Counted from the first letter of the stretch, positions 7,484-15,340 are shown. The stretch is 17,719 bases of DNA from Acidobacteriota bacterium (GCA_021841795.1 JAKCDN010000013.1:1-17719); one strand, 5' to 3'. Numbers and translations are program-made. The notes: generated by a model not told the origin, from the letters alone.

Positions 7484-7559
7484 AGCGTTCTGCTGGGATC
7501 ACCGACAGTGTAAGACCTCCGCGGGCGGCTGCGAGATTTTTTCTTCGCCCGGTTTTCGG

Positions 7560-7565
7560 TATCAT
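7560..7565 (+). promoter_or_regulatory. Candidate -10 box placing the mqnE transcript start at its ATG
   Basis: TATCAT (five of six to TATAAT) is followed by seven bases and then the mqnE ATG, so the predicted first transcribed base would be at or next to the start codon. No -35 hexamer is recognisable. This is the TANNNT-N7-ATG layout known from leaderless genes in some phyla. Confidence 0.35.
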
Positions 7566-7572
7566 CAGAAGA

Positions 7573-8733
7573 ATGAGCCTTGGAATGGCAGAATCCCGGC
7601 CGTCTACGTCACCACGCGCCTTTCAGACCGGCGATCCGGGCCTTGAGCCGATTGCCGCCAGGGTCATGGCGGGCGAGCGGCTCAGCGCCGACGACGGCCT
7701 CAAACTGTACCGCTCCCGCGATGTCCTCGCCGTCGGCTGGCTGGCCAACCATGTGCGCGAACGCCTCCACGGCGATGTCACCTACTTCAACGTGAACCGG
7801 CACATCAATCCCACCAACGTCTGCGTCGCTGCCTGCAAGCTGTGCGCCTTCGGCCGCAAAAAAGGCGACGCCGGCGGGTACACCATGGCCCTCGAAGAAG
7901 CATGGGACACTGCCGCTTCCGGCTATTCCGAAGCCGTTACTGAGTTCCATATTGTCGGCGGCCTGCATCCCGATCTGCCGCTGGAGTTCTTCCTGGATCT
8001 CGTGAAGGGCCTCAAGCAGCGCTTCCCCAGGGTGCACATCAAAGCCTTCACCATGGTCGAGATCGCCTTCTTCGCGCGCCGCGCCAGGCTCTCCATCCAG
8101 GAAACCCTGCTCAAGCTGCGCGAGGCCGGCGTCGATTCCATGCCCGGCGGCGGCGCAGAGATCTTTGCCGCGCGCGTGCGCTCCATCATCTGCGACCACA
8201 AGATCGACGGCAGCGAGTGGCTGGACACCGCCCGCCTTGCCCACAACATGGGCTTCAAATCCAACGCCACCATGCTCTACGGGCACATCGAGAACGATGA
8301 GGACCGCGTGGATCATCTCCTCAAGCTGCGCTCCCTCCAGGATGAGACCGGCGGCTTCCAGACCTTTATTCCCCTCGCATTCCATCCCGAGCACACCCCG
8401 CTCGATCACCTCCCCATGACCACCGGGCTCACTGACATCCGGCAGATCGCCGTGAGCCGGCTGCTGCTCGATAACTTCCCCCACATCAAGGCCTACTGGC
8501 AGATGCTCACCCCGAAGATCGCGCAGATCGCTCTGCGCTTCGGCGCCGACGACCTCGATGGAACCGTGATTGAGGAGAAGATCTACCACGACGCCGGGGC
8601 CACCACGCCGCAGGGGCTCACGCGCCGCGAGCTGTGCCGCCTCATCAGTGAGGCCGGGCGTACCCCCGTCGAGCGCGATACCCTCTACCACCCCGTACAG
8701 CGCACTGAAGACAGCTTTGTCGTGGCCGTCTAA
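7573..8733 (+). CDS. mqnE: Aminofutalosine synthase, radical SAM enzyme of menaquinone synthesis
   Basis: MqnE joins 3-[(1-carboxyvinyl)oxy]benzoate to the adenosyl group of SAM to form 6-amino-6-deoxyfutalosine, an early step of the futalosine route to menaquinone. Seen: 386 residues, a normal length; the radical SAM cluster motif CVAACKLC (C84, C88, C91; CX3CX2C); HIVGGLHPDLPLEFF in the SAM-binding region; DSMPGGGAEIF and the late ETGGFQTFIPLAFHP stretch, which are typical of MqnE. The related MqnC is the main alternative and fits less well. The start may be leaderless: only AGAAG lies directly before the ATG, and another in-frame ATG follows after four codons. It is transcribed alone, divergent from DUF503 and convergent with the DUF1080 gene at a 5-base gap. 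No other mqn gene is in the window. Confidence 0.93.
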   Translation: MSLGMAESRPSTSPRAFQTGDPGLEPIAARVMAGERLSADDGLKLYRSRDVLAVGWLANHVRERLHGDVTYFNVNRHINPTNVCVAACKLCAFGRKKGDAGGYTMALEEAWDTAASGYSEAVTEFHIVGGLHPDLPLEFFLDLVKGLKQRFPRVHIKAFTMVEIAFFARRARLSIQETLLKLREAGVDSMPGGGAEIFAARVRSIICDHKIDGSEWLDTARLAHNMGFKSNATMLYGHIENDEDRVDHLLKLRSLQDETGGFQTFIPLAFHPEHTPLDHLPMTTGLTDIRQIAVSRLLLDNFPHIKAYWQMLTPKIAQIALRFGADDLDGTVIEEKIYHDAGATTPQGLTRRELCRLISEAGRTPVERDTLYHPVQRTEDSFVVAV

Positions 8734-8738
8734 GTCGG

Positions 8739-9530
8739 CTACGGCAGCTCACGAACCCAGATGTTGCGAAAGCTGATCGGCGCGCTCTTGTCCCCGTGCG
8801 CCTGCAGTTTGATGGCCGCGCCGTCGAACGCCTGGTAGAACGGCTGGCCCCGGTACAGCGTCTGCCCCTTCAGTTGAAAGTGGTCCTCCACCAGCACCCC
8901 GTTCAAAAACACCGTGACATACGCGGGTGTCTTTAGCGATCCGTCGGCGTTGAAGCGGGGCGTCGTCCACACCACGTCGTAGGTCTGCCACTCGCCCGGC
9001 CTCCGCGCCGCATTCACCAGCGGAATCGATTGCTTGTAGATGCTGCCGACCATCCCGTTCACGTAGGTCGGGTTCTTGTAGCCGTCCAGCACCTGCAGCT
9101 CGTAGCCCGCGTCGCCCGGTCCGGTCGAGGCTAGAAAAACGCCGCTGTTGCCCCGTCCCTGCCCGCTTCCGGCAATATCGGCGGGAATCCTCCACTCAAT
9201 GTGCAGTTGGTAGTCGTGGAAGTGCCGGCGCGTCTCGATGTTGCCGGTGTTTTTGGCCACCGTCAGCAGCCCGTCCGCCACCGTCCACCGCGCCGGTGTG
9301 TGATCCTGCGCGGACACCCACTCATCCTCATTCTTCCCGTCGAAGAGCGCAATCGCGTCGGAGGGCGGCGCGCCCGCGGTCTCGCCCGGAATAACCACGG
9401 CGGGAACAGGCTGCCAGATCTCGGTCGCTTCCGGTTGGGGCAGCGGCGTCTGTTGCTGCGCGCCCGCCGCCGCTGTCCACGCTCCCGCTGCCGCCAGCAT
9501 AAGCGCTGAGAAAACCCTGTTTCGCATCAT
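8739..9530 (-). CDS. Secreted DUF1080 (3-keto-disaccharide hydrolase-type) protein
   Basis: A 263-residue protein with a signal peptide (about residues 1-24, ending AAAGAQ) and a DUF1080 domain from about residue 60 to the end. Visible family traits are AIALFDGKNEDEW near the domain start, WTVADGLLTV, the strand HFHDYQLHIEWRIP, GNSGVFL, ELQVLDGYKNPTYVNGMVGSIYK, and the closing FRNIWVREL. The fold is a concanavalin-like beta sandwich; some members hydrolyse 3-keto-glycosides, but activity cannot be read from this sequence. Start: two ATGs in a row at 9530 and 9527. The frame is open further to 9635 but without signal-peptide logic. No Shine-Dalgarno is present; TACACT lies seven bases before the first ATG. 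It is divergent from the small secreted protein gene (166 bases) and convergent with mqnE. Confidence 0.87.
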   Translation of the reverse strand: MMRNRVFSALMLAAAGAWTAAAGAQQQTPLPQPEATEIWQPVPAVVIPGETAGAPPSDAIALFDGKNEDEWVSAQDHTPARWTVADGLLTVAKNTGNIETRRHFHDYQLHIEWRIPADIAGSGQGRGNSGVFLASTGPGDAGYELQVLDGYKNPTYVNGMVGSIYKQSIPLVNAARRPGEWQTYDVVWTTPRFNADGSLKTPAYVTVFLNGVLVEDHFQLKGQTLYRGQPFYQAFDGAAIKLQAHGDKSAPISFRNIWVRELP

Positions 9531-9696
9531 GCAGCCGAGTGTACACCGGCCGGCGGCGCGGCCTCCGCCGGCGGCCGTTCTCCCGCGCTGAACGCGTTCT
9601 GCGGCCTGGGTCTTTTCGAAAATAGCCAACGTCATTAGTCACAGGCGGCGAGGTCCATCCTCCGCCGCATTCCATTCAGGATTGGGAGAAGCTTCC

Positions 9697-10110
9697 ATGA
9701 TCAGAAAACTGGCTCTCGCGGCACTGCTGTGTGTGCTTGGCTCCGTCACGGCGCTGGCCGCCGACTTTAACGGCAAATGGACCGCCGATGTCCCGGGACG
9801 CAACGGCAACACCATGACCGTCACCTTCGACTTTCACGTGGACGGCTCCACGCTCACCGGCAAGATCACCACCGCGCGCGGCGATATGGACATCTCCAAC
9901 GGCAAGGTGGATGGCGACAACATCTCCTTCGACCAGGTGATGAACTTCAACGGCAATTCCTTCACGCTCAGCTACAAGGGAACCGCCGACGGAGCCGACG
10001 CTATCAAGTTCACCCGCGCCTCCGACCGCGGCAACCGCCCTCCGCAGGAATTTACCGCCAAACGCGCCGCCGCCGACGCGCCCGCGGCGCCCGCACCGCC
10101 CGCCCAGTAA
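9697..10110 (+). CDS. Small secreted beta-rich protein, unknown function
   Basis: A 137-residue protein that I do not recognise as a characterised family. A clear signal peptide, MIRKLALAALLCVLGSVTALA, gives a mature protein starting near ADFNGKWTADVPG. The mature part is built of alternating strands with repeated Gly/Asp turns (DGSTLTGKI, NGKVDGDNISF, YKGTADGADAIKF), a lipocalin- or META-like small beta-barrel look. It ends EFTAKRA plus a Pro/Ala-rich tail of about 15 residues. Similar proteins of this pattern occur in multiple copies in soil Acidobacteriota and Planctomycetota (from memory, not checked). The start is decided by GGGAGAAG six bases before the ATG; a TTG five codons earlier overlaps that site and is unlikely. 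The divergent partner is the DUF1080 gene; the phosphatase gene follows after 87 bases. Confidence 0.7.
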   Translation: MIRKLALAALLCVLGSVTALAADFNGKWTADVPGRNGNTMTVTFDFHVDGSTLTGKITTARGDMDISNGKVDGDNISFDQVMNFNGNSFTLSYKGTADGADAIKFTRASDRGNRPPQEFTAKRAAADAPAAPAPPAQ

Positions 10111-10160
10111 TTCCAGGGCGCTGCATGCTTTTTTTCATCGCCTCGGGGGCGAACTCGATG

Positions 10161-10199
10161 ATAGGGTGGAACCACGGTGGGAGGCCGGCTCCACCCTAT
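10161..10199 (+). promoter_or_regulatory. Perfect 10-bp inverted repeat running into the phosphatase start codon
   Basis: ATAGGGTGGA (10161-10170) and TCCACCCTAT (10190-10199) are exact inverted copies around a 19-nt loop. In the mRNA the 3' arm contains the first two bases of the proposed AUG, and the loop carries the only good Shine-Dalgarno (GGGAGG, 10179-10184). This layout could control translation start, or the DNA palindrome could be a repressor operator. Confidence 0.45.
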
Positions 10200-12216
10200 G
10201 CTCTCTTTCACCCTTTCGCGCCGCCTATTCAGGCGGCTCTGCCTCTTCGTGCTTTGCGGTCTGTTGCCTGCGCTGCTGACCGCTCAGAGCTTTGACGCCA
10301 GCACGCTGCACCAGTCCGCCGACCTCGGCGTCACCTGGCTCGTCAACACCGGCGACAATCCCGCCTATGCCCGGCCCGATTTCGACGACTCCCGGTGGAT
10401 GCGCGTCGATACCACCCGCTCCCTGAAGGACTACTTCCCGTCCCGGCATCCCTCCATCGTCTGGTACCGTCTGCATCTTAAAGTCGCGCCGGACCAGAAG
10501 GGCCTTTCGCTCGAAGAGTTCAACCTCGCCAGCGCATTTGAAATCTATGTCAACGGCCAAAGGCTCTTCGTCAACGGCAGCGTCGCCCCCTACCGGCCCT
10601 ACGGCTACAGTGCGCGCATCGTAAAGCGCCTCCCGGACGCCGCGCTTCAATCCGGCTCCATCGTCATTGCCCTGCGCCTCTATATCTCCGGCCAGGATTG
10701 GCTCGGCAGCTTCCCCGGCTACTACCCCTACAACCTCATCATCGGACAGGGCTCCGCGCTCAACGATCACGTGTGGCTGGCTGCGATCGGCGACTACTTC
10801 GTTGTCTGGTTTCAACTGTTCGCGGGGCTGGGCCTCGGCATCGTCGCGCTCGCCCTCTATACCGCCCAGCGCGGCCAGCATGAATATCTCTGGATTTTCC
10901 TGATGTTCCTCTCTGAGGCCATACGCGCGCCCTTCCAGTTCTACGGCGTGTTTCACAACCTGCCCAACCGGTGGATCTACTTCAGCACCGCCTTCGATAT
11001 CGCCGCCATGGTCATGCAGGCCCTCATGTTTCTGGCCTTTCTGCGTCTGCCGCCCCCGCGCTGGCTGAAGGTCTGGCTCGTGGTCGCTGCGGCGGGCAGA
11101 TTCTGCAACGCCTGGCAGGCGGCCTCAGGCAGCGGCACCGTGTTCGGCATGCTCATCAGCCTGATGCCGGAACTCGGCCTCCTGGCCGTCATCATCCCCG
11201 TCCTGCTCATCCTGCACTGGCGGCGCGGCAACCGCGAGGCCGGCATCCTCCTCATTCCCGCACTCATCGTCAGCCTGACCATCTATGCTCAGCTCGGCCT
11301 CTTCATCCTCGGCGTGATCCCCGGGCTCTCCGGCCTCGCTCTCCGGCTCCAGAACGTCATCTTCAACTGGACTCTGGGGCCTTTCACCATCAATGCCGTC
11401 AACGTCGATGGCTGCTTCTTTGTGCTCACGCTGGCGGTCATCCTGGTGCTGCGCTCGGCCCGCATCGCGCAGCACCAGGCCCATATTGAAACCGAGCTCG
11501 CCGCGGCCCGCGAGGTCCAGAAGATTCTCCTGCCCGAGCAGATTGAGCGCGTCCCCGGCTTCCAGATTGAAGCCGTATACGAGCCCGCCCTCCAGGTCGG
11601 CGGCGACTTCTTCCAGATCCTGCCCGCTGCGCAGGACTCGCTCCTGCTCGTCGTGGGCGATGTCGCCGGCAAGGGATTGCCCGCGGCCATGCTCGTCTCC
11701 GTACTCGTGGGCGCCATGCGCGGCGTGGCAGAGTACACCCACGATCCGGCCGAGATTCTGGCCAACCTGAACCAGCGCCTCGTCGGCCGCGTGGCCGGGA
11801 GCCTCGCCACCGCCCTGGCCGTGCGCATCTTTCCTGATGGCGCTGTCCTGCTCGCCAATGCCGGCCATCTGTCCCCTTATCTCGATGGCCAGGAACTGCC
11901 GGTCGCCGGCGCGTTGCCGCTCGGCGCGCAGGCAGGCTCGCGCTACGAGACCGCGCGCTTCCAACTTCCGCGTGGCAGCCGCCTCACCTTCTACTCCGAC
12001 GGCATCGTCGAGGCCCGCAACGCCTTCGGCGAGATCTTCGGCTTCGACCGCGGCCGCGAGATTTCCATACTGCCGGTCAACGCCATCATTCAGGCCGCAA
12101 AGGCCTTCGGCCAGCAGGACGATATGACCGCCATCGCCATCACGCGCGACGCGGCTGCGGCACGCGACCCGCAAGCCCAGCCCGCGTCCCGTGTCGCTCC
12201 GGCGCTGGCCGATTAG
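10198..12216 (+). CDS. Membrane receptor-like PP2C (SpoIIE/RsbU-type) serine phosphatase
   Basis: A 672-residue protein. An N-terminal signal sequence (about 1-30) is followed by an extracytoplasmic beta-sandwich of about 160 residues (35-190; 'FEIYVNGQRLFVNG' is jelly-roll-like). Then come six to eight membrane helices (about 200-418), a short coiled linker (IAQHQAHIETELAAAREVQKILLP, 423-446), and a PP2C phosphatase domain. Metal-binding motifs are intact: VGGD (467-470), GDVAGKG (487-493), NAGH (554-557), SDG (600-602) and DDMT (641-644). The family dephosphorylates anti-sigma-factor antagonists, so a partner-switching role is likely, but no such antagonist, kinase or sigma gene is nearby. 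The overall design resembles 7TM-type sensor phosphatases. The start is uncertain: GGGAGG lies 13 bases before this ATG, rather far, and a GTG at 10177 in frame is an alternative. It converges with the symporter gene across a 116-bp gap with no obvious terminator. Confidence 0.88.
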   Translation: MLSFTLSRRLFRRLCLFVLCGLLPALLTAQSFDASTLHQSADLGVTWLVNTGDNPAYARPDFDDSRWMRVDTTRSLKDYFPSRHPSIVWYRLHLKVAPDQKGLSLEEFNLASAFEIYVNGQRLFVNGSVAPYRPYGYSARIVKRLPDAALQSGSIVIALRLYISGQDWLGSFPGYYPYNLIIGQGSALNDHVWLAAIGDYFVVWFQLFAGLGLGIVALALYTAQRGQHEYLWIFLMFLSEAIRAPFQFYGVFHNLPNRWIYFSTAFDIAAMVMQALMFLAFLRLPPPRWLKVWLVVAAAGRFCNAWQAASGSGTVFGMLISLMPELGLLAVIIPVLLILHWRRGNREAGILLIPALIVSLTIYAQLGLFILGVIPGLSGLALRLQNVIFNWTLGPFTINAVNVDGCFFVLTLAVILVLRSARIAQHQAHIETELAAAREVQKILLPEQIERVPGFQIEAVYEPALQVGGDFFQILPAAQDSLLLVVGDVAGKGLPAAMLVSVLVGAMRGVAEYTHDPAEILANLNQRLVGRVAGSLATALAVRIFPDGAVLLANAGHLSPYLDGQELPVAGALPLGAQAGSRYETARFQLPRGSRLTFYSDGIVEARNAFGEIFGFDRGREISILPVNAIIQAAKAFGQQDDMTAIAITRDAAAARDPQAQPASRVAPALAD

Positions 12217-12332
12217 CGCCACTCCCATCCCTTCACCCCTGCGGCAACGCCGTCATCCCGCTCTCGATCCCCGGCCGCCGCCCCTGCGCCGGTGACCGCA
12301 CACGCCTCCCCTGCCCGTTCCCGGCCATTCGC

Positions 12333-13766
12333 TCAATTCGTCATCTGCGCCAGTTGCTCCGGCCTCGGCTTCGGCGTCACCGCGCTCACAACCACCAGCG
12401 CCAGAACCGCCGCAAACAGCGCCGGAAAAATCGCATCGCGCTCGGCCACGATGGCCGGAAAAAATCCCTTCATCCCCGTGTTGTCCCACGCCAGCGTCAC
12501 CGCCGTGCCCGTGGCGATGGCCGCAACTGCGCCCCAGGCCGTCGCGCGCTTTGAATAAAACGCGGCCAGCACCACCGGCGTCAGCGCCGCCGAGTAGATC
12601 GTGTACGCGTAAAGCATCTTGGCCAGAATGCTGGGCGCGTAAATGGCCTGGTACAGTGCCCAGCACCCCAGCAGCGTCACCGCCCCGCGCGAAAATAGCA
12701 ACACCTCGCGGTTTGTCGCCTTCGGCATCGCGTAGCGCACAAACACGTCGTGGATCAGGTTGGTGGCCGGCGAAAACAGATAGTTGGATGCCGTCGAAAT
12801 GACCTTCGCAAAAACCGCCCCCAGCAGCAGCGCCCCCATCAGCGCCGGCAATCCGTGCCGCGCGGTATACGGAATAATCTCGTAGGGCTGCGCCGCCACC
12901 TCGCCGGTCTTGTAAAGCGCAGAGCCGAACACCGCGATGGCCACGATCAGCGTCTCCAGCAGCACCGTGCCGCATGTCCAGCCCACCACGGAAAGACGCG
13001 CGTCGCGCTCCGACTTCGCCGAAAAAAACTTCTGGTACATCACCTGGTTGCCCAGCATCAGCAGCATCGTGGGCACGAGAAACTCCATCGCCCGCACAAA
13101 GCTCAGGTCGCCCAGAACCTCAAAGTGCGTCTGCGGCAGCGCCGCGTGCAGCCCCGGCCAGCCCCCGGCCTTCCGCAACAGCATCGGCGCGGCGACGATG
13201 CAGATAACCGTGACCAGCGAGCCGATGGCCACATCCATATAGGCAACCGACGACATCCCCGCCAGCGCGGTGGTCACGATCACGAAGGCGGCGATCATCC
13301 ATGTGCCCTCTTCCGGCGTTACCGTCCCCGGAAAGATCAGGTGCAGCACGTTGCCCCCGCCTTTGAACTGGTAGCTCGTAATGGCCACATAAGCAAAGAG
13401 GATGGCGATCGTGCCCAGCACCCGCGCGGTCTGGTTGTAGCGCGCCTCCAGCAGGTCGGGCAGCGTGAACTGCGCAAACTTCCGCGCCCGCGGCGCAATA
13501 AAGTAGATGAGCAGAAGACCCAGCCAGCCGCCCGCCGGCTGCCACAGCGCCGCAAATCCGTTGCGGTACGCGTTCTCCGCCCCCGCAAACAGCGATCCCG
13601 CCCCGATCCACGAAGTCAGCAGCGTAAGCACCAGCACCGCCGCCGACAGCGAACGGCCCGCAACCAGATAGTCGGCCGTGGTTTTCACGCGCAGGGTGCG
13701 GTGAACCGCCACGCCCAGCAGCGCCGCCGCAATCAGGGCCAGAACAACGATATAGAGAATGGACAT
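12333..13766 (-). CDS. Sodium:solute symporter (SSS family)
   Basis: A 477-residue inner-membrane protein with about 12-13 hydrophobic helices, as expected for Na+-coupled uptake carriers of the PutP/pantothenate/sugar group. Seen: DYLVAGRSLSAAVLVLTLLTSWIGAGSLFAG near the N-terminus, which is the hallmark first part of the fold with the Na+-site region; ARKFAQFTLPDLLEARYN; and the mid-protein KVISTASNYLFSPATNLIHD stretch that corresponds to the conserved Ser-rich helix supplying Na+ ligands. The substrate cannot be told. Start: the frame is open to 13832, but ATG 13766 begins MSILYIVVLALIAAALLG directly at helix 1 and has GAGGA nine bases upstream. A TACACT hexamer lies about 40 bases upstream, giving a leader of roughly 33 nt. 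It is divergent from phoH. Confidence 0.88.
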   Translation of the reverse strand: MSILYIVVLALIAAALLGVAVHRTLRVKTTADYLVAGRSLSAAVLVLTLLTSWIGAGSLFAGAENAYRNGFAALWQPAGGWLGLLLIYFIAPRARKFAQFTLPDLLEARYNQTARVLGTIAILFAYVAITSYQFKGGGNVLHLIFPGTVTPEEGTWMIAAFVIVTTALAGMSSVAYMDVAIGSLVTVICIVAAPMLLRKAGGWPGLHAALPQTHFEVLGDLSFVRAMEFLVPTMLLMLGNQVMYQKFFSAKSERDARLSVVGWTCGTVLLETLIVAIAVFGSALYKTGEVAAQPYEIIPYTARHGLPALMGALLLGAVFAKVISTASNYLFSPATNLIHDVFVRYAMPKATNREVLLFSRGAVTLLGCWALYQAIYAPSILAKMLYAYTIYSAALTPVVLAAFYSKRATAWGAVAAIATGTAVTLAWDNTGMKGFFPAIVAERDAIFPALFAAVLALVVVSAVTPKPRPEQLAQMTN

Positions 13767-13805
13767 CCGCGGCGATCCTCGCCCGAGCGCATCAGGTTTT
13801 AGAGC

Positions 13806-13811
13806 AGTGTA
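13806..13811 (-). promoter_or_regulatory. Candidate -10 box for the symporter gene
   Basis: TACACT on the minus strand, 39 bases upstream of the symporter ATG. The same hexamer recurs ahead of the PIG-L, DUF503 and DUF1080 genes. No -35 box is recognised. Confidence 0.3.
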
Positions 13812-13997
13812 ACGGATCGCAGCCGCCTCCATCCGCGGGTCTGCGTCCTTCCGTCGGCCCAGCCGCTTCTATCCGCCCGTCCGCGCGCGCCGTTTTTCGG
13901 GTCCGGCAGGGCCTCGCGCGCTGCTCCCGCCCGCGTCCGCAGGCCCTGTCCCGTATCTCCCCGGGCAACCGGCCCCGAAAAAGTCATCCGGCAACGG

Positions 13998-14026
13998 TTG
14001 ACGCGAGGCCGCGCTCGCGCTACTCT
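13998..14026 (+). promoter_or_regulatory. Sigma-70-like promoter for phoH
   Basis: TTGACG (13998-14003, five of six to TTGACA) and TACTCT (14021-14026) are separated by exactly 17 bases. This is the best two-box promoter in the window. Transcription would start near 14033, leaving a leader of about 273 nt before phoH. Confidence 0.55.
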
Positions 14027-14197
14027 CGCAGTACTGGATTTGGTTCTCAATCCCAATCCGCGGCGCGCACGAAAAGCCCAGAATATGGACCGGGGTTTAT
14101 CCTGCGCCCCTGCCGCTCTCTCCCTGCCAACCCCCAGCCAACCCGTCGCCGGTCTGCAATCGTCTTGCCGGCCATTGCCTTCCCGTTGCGCCACGGC

Positions 14198-14242
14198 GTC
14201 TCCCGGCCATCTCCGCGCCCTGCGCGGCAAGGGCTGGGAGAC
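14198..14242 (+). promoter_or_regulatory. Nested hairpin in the phoH leader that masks a Shine-Dalgarno
   Basis: GTCTCCC (14198-14204) pairs with GGGAGAC (14236-14242), and inside it GCCCT (14217-14221) pairs with AGGGC (14230-14234). The 3' arm contains GGGAG, which is spaced seven bases before the ATG of the 17-codon upstream frame. When folded, that site would be blocked. Confidence 0.4.
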
Positions 14243-14247
14243 CGACC

Positions 14248-14301
14248 ATGTGTTTCTGGACCGGATCACTCACCGTAGCCTTTCGTCCTGGAGGACGTTG
14301 A
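14248..14301 (+). CDS. Possible 17-codon leader peptide upstream of phoH
   Basis: The frame reads MCFWTGSLTVAFRPGGR then TGA. It has its own Shine-Dalgarno (GGGAG, seven-base spacing) and its stop ends four bases before the phoH TTG. The phoH Shine-Dalgarno GGAGGA is formed by its Gly-Gly codons. Translation could therefore be coupled to phoH. It contains a single Trp and no codon run typical of an amino-acid attenuator. Short frames are common by chance, so this is tentative. Confidence 0.3.
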   Translation: MCFWTGSLTVAFRPGGR

Positions 14302-14305
14302 CACT

Positions 14306-15340
14306 TTGAAGATCGCTCTGGAGATCACGCCCAACCTCGAGCCCCTCTTTGGGACCCGCGATGAAAACCTCAGACTGATGGAAGAATCGCTCGGCGTGCG
14401 CATCGACCTGCGCTCCGATTCCGTGCACGTGCAGGGTCCGGAAGAGGGCGTCGCCCGCGTGCGCCGCATCTTCGAGGACTTCGAAGCCCTGCGTCGCCTC
14501 GGACACCATCCTCATAACGGCGAGCTCAACGGCATGTTGCGCCTCGTCGTCGCCGATCCCGCGGTCTCGCTCCGTTCCGTCGCCGAGGCCGGCAAGCAGC
14601 GCTCCGCCGGCATCAAGCGCGCCGTCCAGCCGCGCTCCATCAACCAGCGCCGCTATGTCGAAGCCATCGAGAAGAATGATATGGTCTTCGGCGTTGGGCC
14701 CGCCGGTACCGGCAAAACTTACCTGGCCGTCGCCATGGCCGTCGCGGCCATCAACGCCAAGCGCATCAGCCGCATCGTCCTCGTGCGCCCCGCGGTCGAG
14801 GCCGGCGAGCGCCTCGGCTTCTTGCCCGGCACCCTGCAGGAGAAGATCGATCCCTACCTGCGTCCCCTCTACGATGCGCTCTTCGACATGCTCGATATCG
14901 AGAAGGTTGACCGCATGATCGAGCGCAACATCATCGAGGTCGCCCCGCTCGCCTTCATGCGCGGTCGCACGCTCAACGATGCCTTCATCATCCTCGACGA
15001 GGCCCAGAACACCACCACCGAGCAGATGAAGATGTTCCTCACCCGTCTCGGCAACAACTCCAAGGCCGTCATCACCGGCGATATCACCCAGATCGACCTG
15101 CCCAATCCCCGCAAGTCCGGCCTCGTCGATGCCATTAACGTCCTCGATGGCGTCGAGGGCGTCGCCTTCTGCAACTTCGAAGAGGCGGACGTGGTACGCC
15201 ATCCCCTGGTGCAGCGCATCGTGCGCGCCTATGAGAGCAACCGGCCGCAGCAGCAGGAACTCCCGCTCGATGGCGCCATTGCCGTCGATGTTCCGCCGCT
15301 CGAGGTCGCAAAGAATCTGAAATCGTCCAAGCCGCAGTAG
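14306..15340 (+). CDS. phoH: PhoH family P-loop ATPase
   Basis: A 344-residue cytoplasmic ATPase. An N-terminal KH-like segment (about 1-65; [23 protein letters not shown]) precedes the PhoH nucleotide-binding domain. Walker A is GPAGTGKT (131-138), Walker B is FIILDEAQN (227-235), and the sensor-like [12 protein letters not shown] lies further on. Family members are linked to RNA metabolism and, with YbeY, to ribosome and rRNA quality; the exact reaction is not settled. Start: TTG at 14306, because GGAGGA lies ten bases upstream and the N-terminus then matches relatives. No in-frame ATG or GTG lies nearby upstream. It is the first gene of phoH-ybeY-corC, behind a long leader with its own promoter. 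The 181-bp gap before ybeY is wide for this cluster. Confidence 0.93.
   Translation: MKIALEITPNLEPLFGTRDENLRLMEESLGVRIDLRSDSVHVQGPEEGVARVRRIFEDFEALRRLGHHPHNGELNGMLRLVVADPAVSLRSVAEAGKQRSAGIKRAVQPRSINQRRYVEAIEKNDMVFGVGPAGTGKTYLAVAMAVAAINAKRISRIVLVRPAVEAGERLGFLPGTLQEKIDPYLRPLYDALFDMLDIEKVDRMIERNIIEVAPLAFMRGRTLNDAFIILDEAQNTTTEQMKMFLTRLGNNSKAVITGDITQIDLPNPRKSGLVDAINVLDGVEGVAFCNFEEADVVRHPLVQRIVRAYESNRPQQQELPLDGAIAVDVPPLEVAKNLKSSKPQ

Noticed and set aside
7609..8691. A 360-codon minus-strand frame opposite mqnE
   Set aside because: mqnE on plus has clear catalytic motifs; the minus reading has no recognisable domain or start signal.
9549..9572. 8-bp inverted repeat GCCGGCGG/CCGCCGGC upstream of the DUF1080 gene
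   Set aside because: Pure G+C arms are common by chance here, and it lies upstream of the predicted transcript start with no other supporting signal.
10111..10140. T-run at 10129-10135 as a terminator of the small secreted protein gene
   Set aside because: Only a 3-4 bp imperfect stem precedes the seven T, too weak to call.
11125..12228. A 367-codon minus-strand frame opposite the phosphatase
   Set aside because: It is antisense to intact PP2C motifs and has low-complexity acidic composition. The same reasoning removes the long frames opposite the symporter (12750-13802), phoH (14270-15439) and corC (15947-17092).
13799..14309. Two frames of 103 and 156 codons in the divergent gap between the symporter and phoH
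   Set aside because: Both are Arg-rich with no domain. The plus frame starts inside the -35 box of the phoH promoter, and the minus frame has no ribosome-binding site.
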